Assembly: GCF_040869045.1 (NCBI RefSeq)
Contig: NC_090319.1
Coordinates: 384,725,601-384,789,600 of the forward strand
Length of the DNA stretch: 64,000 nucleotides
Direction: 5' to 3'
From: Eurosta solidaginis
Taxonomy: Eukaryota > Arthropoda > Insecta > Diptera > Tephritidae
The translations under genes were made by a program, and so were the position numbers. The notes under the pieces were generated by a model. That model ran no database searches. It was given only the letters and a program-made list of their open reading frames with translations, and was not told the DNA's origin. Shown piece by piece: positions 56,901-64,000 of the stretch (positions are counted from its first letter, which is position 1; each line of letters starts with the position of its first letter).

Positions 56901-59900
56901 TGCAAGAATTTCATTTATGTTGTAACAGTACTTCACCCTGCCTAAATAGCCGCACAATTGGAGAATTGGCATCAAAATCTTCTAGCGAATTACCAGGAAA
57001 CTAACCTTCGTTCCACAGAACACTAATGCAACTGAAATATGCTAGTCTTCCATGCAAACATCCAGTGGTTTTACCACCACGGTCGAAGTGCGATCTTTTG
57101 TTTTTGCGACAGTCGGTGTAGTATCCTACGGTAGATACTAGTTTCGGAGTGTACTGAAACCATATCCCGACAGAGACTGTAATGCCGATAGCACTCCAGT
57201 CAATACAAACATACAAGGGAATCTTTGGTATGGGGGCAAACAAGCTGCCCATAATGCCTTTAGTACTGAAAGTTGAGGCTTGCATAGTTCGTAAACAACA
57301 GTGTAAGCAAACAGTTTCCGCAATCGGGTTGGATCATAGCTCCCAACATCTAAACCCAGCATATCCACTTGCAACGAGGTTCCAACTGACTGCAAAAATG
57401 AACTTCTTACACTTACCCTATGTATTTCGATTCCGTAATAACGCACCAAATTCTTATGTTGGATGCCTTCTAAAATCTTTAACTCCTCAGCAACATTTTT
57501 GAGCGCGCGTGTCTCACCGGGCTGTATTGCGATTTCTTTCATAGCCATCAATTCGCCGGTATTATTATTAACAGCAGTATACACCTTACCAAAACGACCT
57601 TGACCAATCTATAAATTGAAAGAAGAATACTTCATATTAGAAAAGAAAGGTTTCATTGCGGCTATTAAAACTCACTTTTATGCCACGATGCCATTGGAAA
57701 TTTACGCTACGTGCACGAATCTGTACCTTATCGCAGGTATTCAATGCCTTAACTTGCCCAATTAGATTACGTTCATGCAAATTTTCTTCAATATCCATAT
57801 CTAAACGATTCACAGCATCTCGCACACGCACTTGACGTGGAGCCAGCGAAGAGCTACTGCCACCAATTGGCGATTTCGATTGTGGCACAATTAAATGCAA
57901 CTCACCCGGTTTTTCTAAATTGCTGCCGCCATTACTATCAGGAATATCATATTCTGGTATACCGTCGGCGGCATTACGCAATACCTCTTCTTTTAAACTA
58001 AATTGAGGATGTAAAAATTTATTATATTGTGGTGAGCTTAATGGCGTATTTGGATTGGTGCCACTGCCGCCGCCGCCACCCACTGACATTGGTGATCGCG
58101 TGGGTGTACGCGAGCGGCTTGTAGCCGGTGAAGAGGTTTTGCGTGTACGCGGTGACGCTTTTTTCCGTGCTATCTTCTCTGGTTCGGAGGTTATGCCAAT
58201 CACATGTGATATACAGCAATCCATTTGCTTCTTCAATTCTTCAAATTGACGTTCATCCAAGTGTCGTGTTATTTGTGGATCACATGCTAGTATAAGGAAC
58301 TCTAGTCCCTGTGATGCCCAACGTGGGCGCATACCACGTCCACGTTCACAACGCTCCATCACAAAATGCATCCACATTTTAGCAAAATCAATAATACCCA
58401 AAGCTAAATCCACCTCACTCGTCTCATCTTTATTAGCCATAACACGCTGCTCAAACAGCCGTATCACATCTTTATTATACTCAAAACCAAATTTATAGCC
58501 TTGATGTAAGATTTCACGTGTACGTGAAAGCACCGCCTGTTTGTCTTGTTCATCCAAATCGGTCAATTTATCCGGTCCACACCGCGCCTGCACACCTTTT
58601 ATTATTTTCGCCAACTTATTACGTACATCGAGCACATCTTTCTGTAGCAGCTTAAATGATTTCTTTACTTCAGCACAAACAAAATCTTGCTGCTGATTAA
58701 TCACATCATCTTCGTAATGTTCACGATGAAAGTCTGTCGTCTCGACATCTCGGCAAAACATTTTCGCAAAGAAGAGCACTTTCACAGTACGCTCACGTTC
58801 CAATGTGAAAAGTGATTGCATTTCTCTACAAATCGTCAATAGCTGCCATTTCAAGTCACTCTCACCATGCTGTGCTGTGCCATCGATTTGTATGTCCAAT
58901 TCTGAAGTACGACTAACCAAACGCTCTGATATACTGCGCAATAAATTGCGTATTATTGTGCAAAATTTCTTTGCAGCTATTGTATGCATGCCATTTATCA
59001 TGGGACTAATCAACTTAGTAAACATCCATTCTTTTTCCAAAGCAGATTTTTTATTACCGCCCGGTTCACATTGCAGCACCAATTGATCAATATAATCTAA
59101 ATATAGCTGAAATTTATGTTATTTAAAATTAAAATGTAAAACAAGTCACAAAAAATGCGTGAGTACCAAGTACTCGTAGTAGTTTGATGTGTAAACATGA
59201 TGCTGTAGGGATCGGCCAGTATTTAAAATTCAACCACAAGAGGTCACGATACCAAATACAAACACAATTGACCTCATGCCCTAGCTGCAGGGCTGCTCCA
59301 TTCTCTATTGCTCCGGGAAATTATTGCCCCCCCCCCCCCCCCCCCCCGGCGTTTGACAAAAAATATATATTTAGGATGGTCGCACTCACAATTTCGTATT
59401 TTGGTTCCGGTTTCGATTTGATTTCAGCTCCGGTTTTGGACCCTTCAGTCTTGTTTCATTTTAGTTTCGGTCTCATGTTCAGATCCGATTACAGTTCCGG
59501 GATCCGATTGTAGTTCCCATTTTTTTTTTTTTTCGAAATCGTTTTCGGTTCGCAAGCTCGAGTTACGGTGTGGATTCAGTTCTGGTTCAGTCTTGGTTCC
59601 GGTTACCAGATGCGGATCCATATTTAATGTCGGTTCCGGTTTTGTTCTAGGTTCCGGATGTGATTTCAGTTACAATCCGAAATGCAAGAGCAGCATTTTC
59701 GGTTCTAGTTGTAGTTTCGGTCCCGATATCTGCTCCAGGTTCAGATTGGTTTTGGGTCTAGTTTCGGTCCTGGTTTCTGCTCCGGTGTCAGTCCGGTTTT
59801 GAACCCGGTTTAGGTTCTAGTTTTGAAACCGGTTCTATTCCGCTTTCAGTCTAATTTCAGTTAAGGTTCTAGTTACCTTACCTTCCTTTTCTTCTCCCTA

Positions 59901-61958
59901 TATTTTTTAGTTTTCTATCTTTCCATTTCATTTTCCTCCTTGTTTCCTTTCCTCTACTTCAGTAACCGTGCCGTTATCGTCATCCACACCATTCCCTTTA
60001 ATTTTTACACTGCTGTTTCTTCCTCTTTCTTTCTCTTTTTGCGTCACTTATTCTATTGGTTTTTCCGATTTTGTTCATTTCTATTCTCTGATTTGGAGTC
60101 TTATTGCGTTCATATCAACTAACTGTGTACAAAAGATACGGTCAGACACCATACGAAACTAAAAAGTTGTAAAAGTCCTCCAAGAAATCGAAAACTTTTG
60201 TTGAAAGGATCTTTTTTTATTTCTAGACCCTTGGAAATAAAGCCGAAATTTTTTAGAATGGAAATAATATTATTAATGAGAAACACTATATCTCCTTGTT
60301 GCTGTTGTAGCAGTAACCCCATTCTGCCTCTCTCACGAAACTGTGGAAAGAAAATATGTAAAACTAACTGCAGAGCTTCAAATGACACGATTAACCCCCA
60401 TTTAACCCATATCCTTTGAAGCTCTGCAGGCATTTTTACATAGTCGTTTTCAACGAGAGGAAGAATAATTCGCCCCACGAAACTAAATAAATAGAAAGGA
60501 AGGAAATATGATCCTTTATCAGATATTGATCCAGTACGTACCTGAAAATAGCACCATTAAGGTGCTAGCCCGACCCTTGCGGGAATATGACCACTTTAAA
60601 CCTTTTGGGCCATCCAACCCCTCCTCTGCCTCCGGTGAGGAACTTGGTGTCGCCAGAGCCTCGTATGCTAAATAAATAGGATAATCGTAACGTGGTGAGG
60701 TTTACAATCTTGGAGAAGCTTTACATTGCGCTGGCAACCCCTTGAAAAGATTGCGCACCACAACCTGAGACCCTGTCGACATAACACAAACCATTTACAA
60801 CTTTTTTTTAACCTATTCTAATTAACACATTCCGTTTACTTTCTGGATTTCCCCATATCGTGAGCAAAGATGTTTACACATTACATAAACCGTGTTCACG
60901 TAAATACCTCAAATACTTTTCGAACTGTCTTATCAAAATGATTTAATATGCCCATATAGCGTTCTAATTCCACTTCACTTTCCACCAGCGCTGTGGATAT
61001 ATGCCGCTGATAGCGTTCTCTATGTGTTAGAGCCAAAGTAAGTCCTTCACGTAACTCCTTCATAAGCTGCTCTAAACTTAGAGGATTTGGCTTTGGTGGG
61101 CGTGTTTCTAAACGCATACGTAAAAATTCGTGCATAAATTGTAAAGGTATGCCACTCAAAAATACAAACGAAGGAATGTATGATGGTAAGTTAATAGATT
61201 TGGCTTCATCACTCCAATAACCAAAACGTCGTAATTCATCGATTTGTTCACGATCAACTTCCGGTTCCATACGTGGCACATCCCCATAAATGCGTTCAGT
61301 CTCGAAGTCATAGTCTTCCGTACCAGGTTTCTCTAGCGATATATGCCCTTTATAAAGCACAACGTTATGTAATTTATTTAAAAAGGATAGAGATTTTGCA
61401 AGGCCACGCGACTTGAGCACATTTTCTATAAATTTTCTAAAAAAAAAAAAAATTTCGTATTTTAATATTTACTTATTGATGTTGAGTATTTGAGTTGGAA
61501 GCACATACCTATATAACGCTGATGAATTAGCATCATCATTACAACTAGTTAAGGGTTCAACACTGAATATATTTATGTCCTGCATTGAACCTTTACGCAA
61601 AAGTGAACTACAAGCCTCCGCCGATAAATGACTAACTTCAGTTGAGGTAGATCTAGAAAATGTTAAGATAAAAAAATAGAAATTTTCAATAAAATAAACT
61701 TTAAATAATAGAAATACAATTAGCTCACTCATTGCTACTTGAAGTTTCGTTGGGCACTTGCGCCACATCGTTTAGCATGAAATGCACTTTAGGTGTCGAA
61801 AAGAAGGATGAAAGCTTGCGTTGTGGCGTAGTTAGACTAGCATTAGTTTTGTTTGAATCAACAGAATTCACGCCCGAATCATCATTTTCCACACCAGAGG
61901 AGGTGCCGCTGTCGGTGCCCGCATGGGATGTCTGCACTGGCCAAGAAAATTTTTCACC
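41866..61958 (-). CDS. Mekk1: MAP kinase kinase kinase of the MEKK4 type, C-terminal 1061 residues (9 exons)
   Basis: A cytosolic Ser/Thr kinase at the top of stress-activated p38/JNK cascades. Exons in transcript order: 61958-61729, 61652-61509, 61436-60908, 59106-57676, 57608-57417, 42719-42431, 42367-42261, 42194-42015, 41949-41866. All junctions are GT/AG and in phase. The N-terminal two thirds match the MEKK4-specific region (for example RFGYWSDEAKSINLPSYIP), with a Ser/Thr/Arg-rich linker near 58060-58190. The kinase domain starts IGQGRFGKVY (residues 779-788), with Lys802 in MAMKEI, then FMELCSEGTL, HRDIKTANI, LGDFGSAV and GTQAYMAPEIF, all key residues intact. It ends RRNIRLS with TAA at 41868-41866. 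Upstream N-terminal exons are missing or to the right. ChAT lies tail to tail; in Drosophila both genes map near 91C by my recollection. Confidence 0.94.
42015..42194 (-). CDS. Mekk1: Mekk1 exon: end of kinase domain
   Basis: Phase 0, 60 codons. It encodes RPWAQFDSNFQIMFKVGMGE and the subdomain XI motif CLQHDPKDRLTAIELLEQNF. Donor GTAATA follows. Confidence 0.94.
42261..42367 (-). CDS. Mekk1: Mekk1 exon: activation-segment end (APE)
   Basis: Encodes AYMAPEIFTKTSSDGHGRAA and DIWSVGCVVVEMAAGQ. Acceptor TATTTAG, donor GTAAGT. Confidence 0.95.
42431..42719 (-). CDS. Mekk1: Mekk1 exon: catalytic loop and DFG
   Basis: Starts EELLIFMELCSEGTLEAL and contains GIVHRDIKTANIFLVDG and LKLGDFGSAVKI, ending GYVGTQ. 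Acceptor TACGTAG, donor GTAAAC. It joins the preceding exon (GIEIHR) across a 14.7-kb intron, matching the uninterrupted family sequence. Confidence 0.95.
42896..43479. mobile_element. Harbinger-type MITE (TAA target duplication)
   Basis: Perfect 12-bp inverted ends, TGCGGCAGTTAC at 42896-42907 and GTAACTGCCGCA at 43468-43479, are flanked by TAA on both sides (42893-42895, 43480-43482 read with the outer A/T). Weaker inverted similarity continues inward (ACGTACGTAC-rich). No transposase. TWA duplications are the hallmark of PIF/Harbinger. Confidence 0.75.
43483..44600. repeat. Foldback cluster with CAAGGCGAATTC motifs
   Basis: A segment with 'gttgttatcccaacagctga', 'ttgcttcttcttgat' and 'acaaggcgttgta' occurs at about 43495-43590, inverted at 43675-43790, again at 43835-43935, and inverted at 43935-43985. 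Related 'aaggcgaatt' words extend from 42798 to 44590. Confidence 0.7.
44655..45395 (-). repeat. R repeat, distal part of a split copy
   Basis: It matches 4890 back to about 4138 of the full R copy in reverse ('ggtgtctaagttcgggtgta', 'atatactcagcgtgagcttc' onward). It stops at 'atctcaatatcag', where LINE-A sequence begins. The other half is at 56385-56661. Confidence 0.85.
45396..47131 (-). pseudogene. LINE-A copy 2 coding region, truncated
   Basis: The N-terminal frame (47131-46514) is intact here. It has a hydrophobic LLAAGLLHILLLREGIEPNPGP segment ending at 46961, then a PHD-like finger (CCIC...CVSC..WLH..C) at about 46935-46800. A frame change near 46500 precedes a second finger (about 46490-46365). 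The next frame (46328-45390) has the endonuclease motifs LQLNCNGL, QETKL, GDINAHH (usually GDFNAHH) and SDHLPI. A frameshift lies near 45510. Confidence 0.88.
45396..47154 (-). mobile_element. LINE-A copy 2, 3' half missing
   Basis: It starts (minus strand) at 47154 with CGCTTCCCAAGGCAG, the same 5' end as the 14776 copy. It breaks off inside the endonuclease-RT linker at 45396. Loss of the 3' end is abnormal for LINEs, which lose their 5' ends on insertion, so a later deletion is implied. Confidence 0.9.
47155..49134 (-). mobile_element. Gypsy-like LTR element, internal region (5' part)
   Basis: It is the minus-strand internal region from the LTR edge (49135) through gag and protease to a decayed stretch at 47155-47330, where LINE-A copy 2 was inserted. 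RT, RNase H, integrase and the 3' LTR are missing. Confidence 0.82.
47338..49076 (-). pseudogene. Gypsy-like gag-protease, broken
   Basis: Read from 49076 down. A SAP-like motif (WSELKIQQLKKELESRGLNT) opens the protein. A Glu/Gln-rich coiled region with a repeated 'SQE.rITSKiEaQ' unit follows (about 48830-48580). After a stop near 48560, the gag core (48547-47885) has the FDGSVPFQVFKQQF and FINGIRD.ETKRATY motifs. A zinc knuckle C-x2-C at about 47870-47830 has Arg where the His should be. Then comes an aspartic protease (47715-47338) with DTGASHSLI and ILGVDFLVDH. This is standard Ty3/gypsy order; the rest of pol is lost. Confidence 0.85.
49135..49240 (-). repeat. Gypsy-like 5' LTR, left piece
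   Basis: On the plus strand it begins TGTAACGAATTTACTGC. The inverted end CGTTACA is at 56384. It is cut at 49240 by the copia insertion. The other piece is 55970-56384; joined length about 516 bp. Confidence 0.75.
49236..49240 (+). repeat. Target-site duplication of the copia-like element (left)
   Basis: GCCTT directly before TGTTGGGAATT; the matching GCCTT is at 55970-55974. Confidence 0.65.
49241..49256 (+). repeat. Copia-like 5' LTR stub
   Basis: TGTTGGGAATTGCGCT is identical to the first 16 nt of the 3' LTR at 55659. The remaining LTR and the gag start are gone; the hAT-like element follows at once. Confidence 0.8.
49257..51935 (+). mobile_element. hAT-like DNA transposon, decayed
   Basis: Both ends carry CCGGGCCCGGG in inverted order with a flanking GGGGCCCG/CGGGCCCC (49265-49297 and 51889-51913). 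The right end reads CAGGGCCATAGAGAG on the minus strand, a typical hAT CAGGG terminus. The transposase remnant lies in between. The left end looks shortened. Confidence 0.75.
49660..51535 (+). pseudogene. hAT-like transposase (TTF-zinc-finger/ZMYM type), decayed
   Basis: Scattered frames give the family order: NGEKVERDWLVWS and AFYCLPSRLL (TTF-type finger, Cys partly lost) at 49690-49760; AKYFAIIVDA.PDASHVDY at 50260-50320, the RNase-H-fold start; YDNGANMKGAYNGALG at 50478-50525; and the C-terminal dimerisation motif ASAERSFSVLSRIKN at 51418-51465. Stops and shifts throughout mean it is inactive. Confidence 0.78.
51936..55626 (+). pseudogene. Copia-like gag-pol, broken
   Basis: In order: gag from WGYVLGKFPRPN (51936) with a zinc knuckle CNYCGEQGHWARECY (52462-52505); protease WYADSGATDHM (52681); GAG-pre-integrase HERLGHVNF (53089) and C..C zinc motif; integrase core HVDLCGKM (53280), RSDGGLEFCNES (53464) and PEQNGFIER (53560); reverse transcriptase NRWVFKKIF (54254), FDVKTAFLHG (54445) and YVDDGLL (54693); RNase H STTEAEFVAL (55288), DNQRA and HIDVQYFDT. 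Lesions: stops at 52529, 53084, 53461 and 55168, and shifts near 53720-53790 and 54955. Protein similarity is still high, so the insertion is moderately young. Confidence 0.93.
55659..55969 (+). repeat. Copia-like 3' LTR
   Basis: It starts TGTTGGGAATTGCGCTTTCTG right after a purine tract (gagtgggag). The right border is set by the target duplication GCCTT at 55970. A canonical CA end occurs at 55957-55958, so 11 nt remain unexplained. Contains AATAAA at about 55907. Confidence 0.75.
55970..56384 (-). repeat. Gypsy-like 5' LTR, right piece
   Basis: It continues the LTR broken at 49240 and ends CGTTACA at 56384, the inverse of TGTAACG at 49135. It contains promoter-like AT-rich and CA-rich stretches; the open frames in it are chance. 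Confidence 0.7.
56385..56661 (-). repeat. R repeat, proximal part of a split copy
   Basis: It is the reverse complement of about 4055 to 3782 of the full R copy, including 'ggacggacggacatggctca' and the end GCAAAGCACGCTGAGTATA. It completes the piece at 44655-45395. Confidence 0.85.
56690..57416 (-). other. Unassigned, coding-like intron segment beside a Mekk1 exon
   Basis: Base composition is richer in GC than other intron DNA. A minus-strand frame at 57285-57001 (94 codons) is open, and the Mekk1 reading frame itself stays open past its donor (57416) to 57138. No domain is recognised in either. Reading through the donor would end the kinase domain after the lysine lobe. Confidence 0.35.
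57417..57608 (-). CDS. Mekk1: Mekk1 exon: glycine loop and catalytic lysine
   Basis: Phase 0, 64 codons. It encodes IGQGRFGKVYTAVNNNTG, MAMKEI with the ATP-binding Lys, and HKNLVRYYGIEIHR. Acceptor TTTATAG, donor GTAAGT after AGG. Confidence 0.95.
57676..59106 (-). CDS. Mekk1: Mekk1 large exon: MEKK4-type regulatory region and linker
   Basis: 477 codons, phase 0 at both ends. It starts LYLDYIDQLVLQCEPGGNKK (acceptor AATTTCAG) and ends VNFQWHRGIK before GTGAGT. It carries helical regulatory sequence, then the low-complexity RKKASPRTRKTSSPATSRSR linker and a Gly-rich run. Likely phosphorylation-rich. Confidence 0.95.
59270..59395 (+). mobile_element. LINE-A 5'-region scrap carrying a 21-nt poly-C run
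   Basis: 'gctgcagggctgctccattc', 'ttgctccgggaa' and 'tttaggatggtcgcactc' match the LINE-A N-terminal coding region on both sides. The segment that should code for EPNPGP and the first finger start is replaced by C21 (59327-59347). Confidence 0.65.
59380..59880 (+). repeat. Degenerate GGTTCCGGTT-type minisatellite
   Basis: 'ggttccggttt', 'agtttcggt', 'ctggttc' and similar words repeat every 10-20 nt for 500 nt, interrupted by T12 at about 59521. Similar wording is at 2490-2560 (in C-rich complement). Confidence 0.65.
60530..60780 (-). mobile_element. Retroposon 'D', minus copy, diverged
   Basis: 'agcaccattaaggtgctagc', 'cgccagagcctcgtatgcta', 'attgcgctggcaacccc' and 'ttgcgcaccac' match the interior of 'D' in reverse; both ends are missing. 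Confidence 0.75.
60908..61436 (-). CDS. Mekk1: Mekk1 exon
   Basis: 529 nt. The first base (61436) completes an Arg codon from the exon before; the last codon is GAG before GTATTT. Encodes KFIENVLKSRGLAKSLSFLN, RRFGYWSDEAKSINLPSYIP and LTLALTHRERY, MEKK4-specific sequence. Confidence 0.93.
61509..61652 (-). CDS. Mekk1: Mekk1 exon
   Basis: 144 nt from TTTCTAG to GTATGT. Encodes STSTEVSHLSAEACSSLLRK and ending NDDANSSALYR. Phases match both neighbours. Confidence 0.9.
61729..61958 (-). CDS. Mekk1: Mekk1 exon (first resolved)
   Basis: 230 nt, acceptor TAGTTTGCAG, donor GTGAGC. Encodes GEKFSWPVQTSHAGTDSGTS and STPKVHFMLNDVAQVPNE, a Ser/Thr/Asp-rich segment. Phase 0 at its start. Confidence 0.88.
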
Positions 61959-62009
61959 CTGCAAACTAATTTTGAAAAATTTATATTTTGAAAGACAAAC
62001 TAAAGAACT

Positions 62010-62630
62010 AAGTTCGAGTAACACCATACTTGCTGGGGGTTATAAAACATCTTTTCGTCACAACTCTAAGTATATTGAAGTAGCCAGAGTTGTTAAGGAA
62101 TGTAATCACCCCGGAATACAATCCATGCATTCCTATTCCTCGACTAACGATTTGGATTGCAGTCTTTATTCCTTTTTTTGGAATAATGAGTAAATTTTTT
62201 AGTCATTATTCCTTTTTGTTAGTCCAGACTAACTATTCCTCATGTGGAATAATAAAATTTAAAAGCATTCTTCTTATGGAATAAAAAAATTCAAAAGCAT
62301 TCCTCAAGTGAATAATAGTATTATAATCATATATTTTTATATAAAGTGACCATAATTCGACCTTTACACCCAGAGGAGAAAATTATTGAATTATAAGGCC
62401 CAGTTCTTGCTACTATAGAATTTTCGTCATCTCAGAACAAGTCACTGCAATTGTAGATGTTGCAAAAAAATTATCTAGGTTTCCAGTACTTCTTATCAAA
62501 TTATAACGAGCTTTTATAAGTAGTTAAGATATTATGAAGAACTATCCTTAAATATATGTTTTCCCAGAAACTAACATATATGAATGAAATTTTCTGAACT
62601 AATTAAAACAATTCCATCATTAAACAAAAC
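62010..62630. other. Mekk1 upstream intron, no exon seen
   Basis: AT-rich. 'aaaagcattcctt'/'ggaataat' words repeat between 62150 and 62310, probably a small decayed repeat. Confidence 0.45.
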
Positions 62631-62638
62631 AAATAAGG

Positions 62639-63480
62639 AAGTCTACGTTCGGGTGAAACCAAACATTACCTACCCAGCTGTACACCTGAAATGCTGTTGT
62701 TGTTTGTTTTGTGTGCTTAATAGTGTTACAAGGCTGCGCAATAATACATATACATATGGTTCTATTCTGAACTAATTTTTCTTCGAGTTATGGCTCCCGA
62801 AATATACAAAATTGCTTAGTCATAAAAGGGGCGGTACCACACCCATTTTCAAAAATTTTAGTGTTTTCCAATTTAATGTTATAATTCAATCTATAAATTA
62901 AAATTCTATTGATACAAAGATCATTTTTGCTAAGATATAGCTTATTATTTTCGTCTTTTATATAAAAGTGGGCGTGGTATTTAACCGATCTCGTCCATTT
63001 TTTCCAGAAATATTTCCTGCTATAAGGAAAATGTGTGTACCCAATTTTGTTACGATATATAAATTTTTCTTCGAGTTATGGCTTCCGAAACATAGAAAAT
63101 TGCTTAGTCATAAAAGGGCGGTGCCACGCCCATTTTCTTAAATTTGAAGTTTTTCCTATTTATTGTTATAAATCCACTTGGGAAATGAAATACCATTGAT
63201 ATTAACCGATTTTGTTAATTTTTCTTCAAAGCATTCCTTATAGTAAAAGCAACCTCTCTGCCGAATTTTGTTACGATAGGTTTAACGATTTTTGATTTAT
63301 GATTAATAATATTTGTAAAATTCATTTTGTCACAAGTGGGGGGTGCCACGCCCATTTCAAACAATTTTTTTTAATTTTTATCAAGAGTCTCAATAAAAGT
63401 CCACACGTCAAATTTCAACATTCTAGGTCTATTATTTACTAAATAATCAGGTTTTTGTGTTTTCCAAAATGTTATATATG
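62639..63480 (-). repeat. R repeat, third copy, truncated
   Basis: It is in the same orientation as 44655. It starts 'gtctacgttcgggtgaaacc' and runs to 'ttttccaaaatgttatatat', so it lacks the proximal 270 nt. Internal 'ggcggtgccacgcccatttt' units repeat three times. Confidence 0.8.
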
Positions 63481-63912
63481 ATGAATTTCAAAATTTTTTA
63501 AATTTTTTTCTAAATTTTTTTTTTCAAACTGGGAAAACACTTCAAAGACCAAGCGATTTAAAAAAAAATTTTTTTAAGAAAGGTCGATTTAATATAAAAA
63601 CTAGAATGGTGTTTTTTTTTTCTTTTAAAAAAATTTATAAGTAAAACCATCTCTTGTTAACTTTTTTTTATTTTGCTATTATTGTGTGACAAAAATGGTA
63701 CCTAGCTATACTTTGGAAGTTATACAGATACAGATACTATGACTAAGTATTCTAATAGATTCGAACAAGAATCGTATTATCAAATTTTTCAGACACGCCC
63801 AATAAATAGACATACACTTGATAAAGTTAATTTTTTATTTTTATTTATTTAGATTTAATATACAACTTTGCGCAGCTCATACTGCTGACTTTCGGAATAT
63901 TTGCTTACTTAC

Positions 63913-63985
63913 TAGTTTGTTCAGGTAAACTACGCCTGTCCATGCTAGAGCGTTTAACGTCCGAAAACTTTGTTTTATTTTTTTG
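63913..63985 (-). CDS. Possible further upstream Mekk1 exon (weak)
   Basis: On the minus strand a short open stretch, reading FSDVKRSSMDRRSLPEQT in one frame, runs into a strong donor GTAAGT (63912-63907). Its phase does not fit directly onto the exon at 61958, so an extra exon or another frame would be needed. The ATG in SSMDRR could also be a start codon. Confidence 0.25.
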
Positions 63986-64000
63986 TATATCTTTGCTAAT

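Larger units (their letters stand above)
42720..57416 (-). other. 14.7-kb Mekk1 intron filled by nested transposons
   Basis: This intron splits the kinase domain between HR and EEL. It holds a Harbinger-type MITE, a foldback cluster, and the nested R / gypsy / LINE-A / copia / hAT stack. No additional Mekk1 exon was found. Confidence 0.85.
59107..60907 (-). other. Mekk1 intron, 1.8 kb
   Basis: Contains a LINE-A scrap with a poly-C run, a degenerate GGTTCCGGTT-type repeat and a 'D' retroposon (listed separately). Near 60360-60440 a small inverted repeat ('ctgcagagcttcaaa' against its complement) is seen. Confidence 0.7.

Noticed and set aside
58055..58249. Pro-rich plus-strand frame
   Set aside because: Antisense of the Gly- and Ser/Arg-rich linker of Mekk1.

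Overview
This is a 64-kb, AT-rich, intron-rich and transposon-dense stretch of animal chromosome. Gene content and repeats point to a higher fly (Diptera: Brachycera, quite possibly a tephritid-like fruit fly). The species cannot be fixed from the sequence alone.

Host genes. (1) The 3' part of choline O-acetyltransferase (ChAT) lies on the + strand in seven coding exons between 5262 and 19666 (573 residues); its 5' exons lie left of the window. (2) A Mekk1/MEKK4-type MAP3 kinase lies on the - strand in nine coding exons between 61958 and 41866 (1061 residues, complete C-terminal kinase domain); its N-terminal exons lie to the right or are unresolved. The two genes are tail to tail. (3) A small secreted protein gene with one chitin-binding (peritrophin-A-like) cysteine pattern runs off the left edge on the - strand (1-938). 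It appears to sit antisense inside a ChAT intron. (4) A tiny two-exon gene for an 80-residue, cysteine-free, Pro/Thr/Asn-rich secreted peptide lies between ChAT and Mekk1 (31707-32010) and has a TATA box and initiator. Genes 3 and 4 both start with a 7-nt coding exon.

Layout. 1-5261: ChAT intron with the antisense gene, SINE, LINE and 'R' repeats and a 129-bp tandem triplet. 5262-19666: ChAT; one intron holds a degenerate minisatellite, and the 9.9-kb last intron holds a tRNA-derived SINE, a 1.1-kb near-perfect palindrome, a palindromic MITE and a full-length LINE ('LINE-A') with a 13-bp target duplication. 19667-41865: 22 kb of intergenic DNA filled by foldback elements, MITEs, SINEs and a long LOA/R1-type LINE ('LINE-B', minus strand), plus the small peptide gene. 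42720-57416: one 14.7-kb Mekk1 intron with a nested stack: an R repeat split by a gypsy-like LTR element, whose LTR was split by a copia-like element, which carries a decayed hAT-like transposon; a LINE-A copy entered the gypsy element, and one later deletion can explain all the missing ends. 57417-64000: 5' Mekk1 exons with smaller repeats in the introns.

All transposon reading frames seen here are broken. ChAT and Mekk1 are open throughout, with canonical splice sites and conserved phases. I found no rRNA, no functional tRNA gene and no CRISPR.
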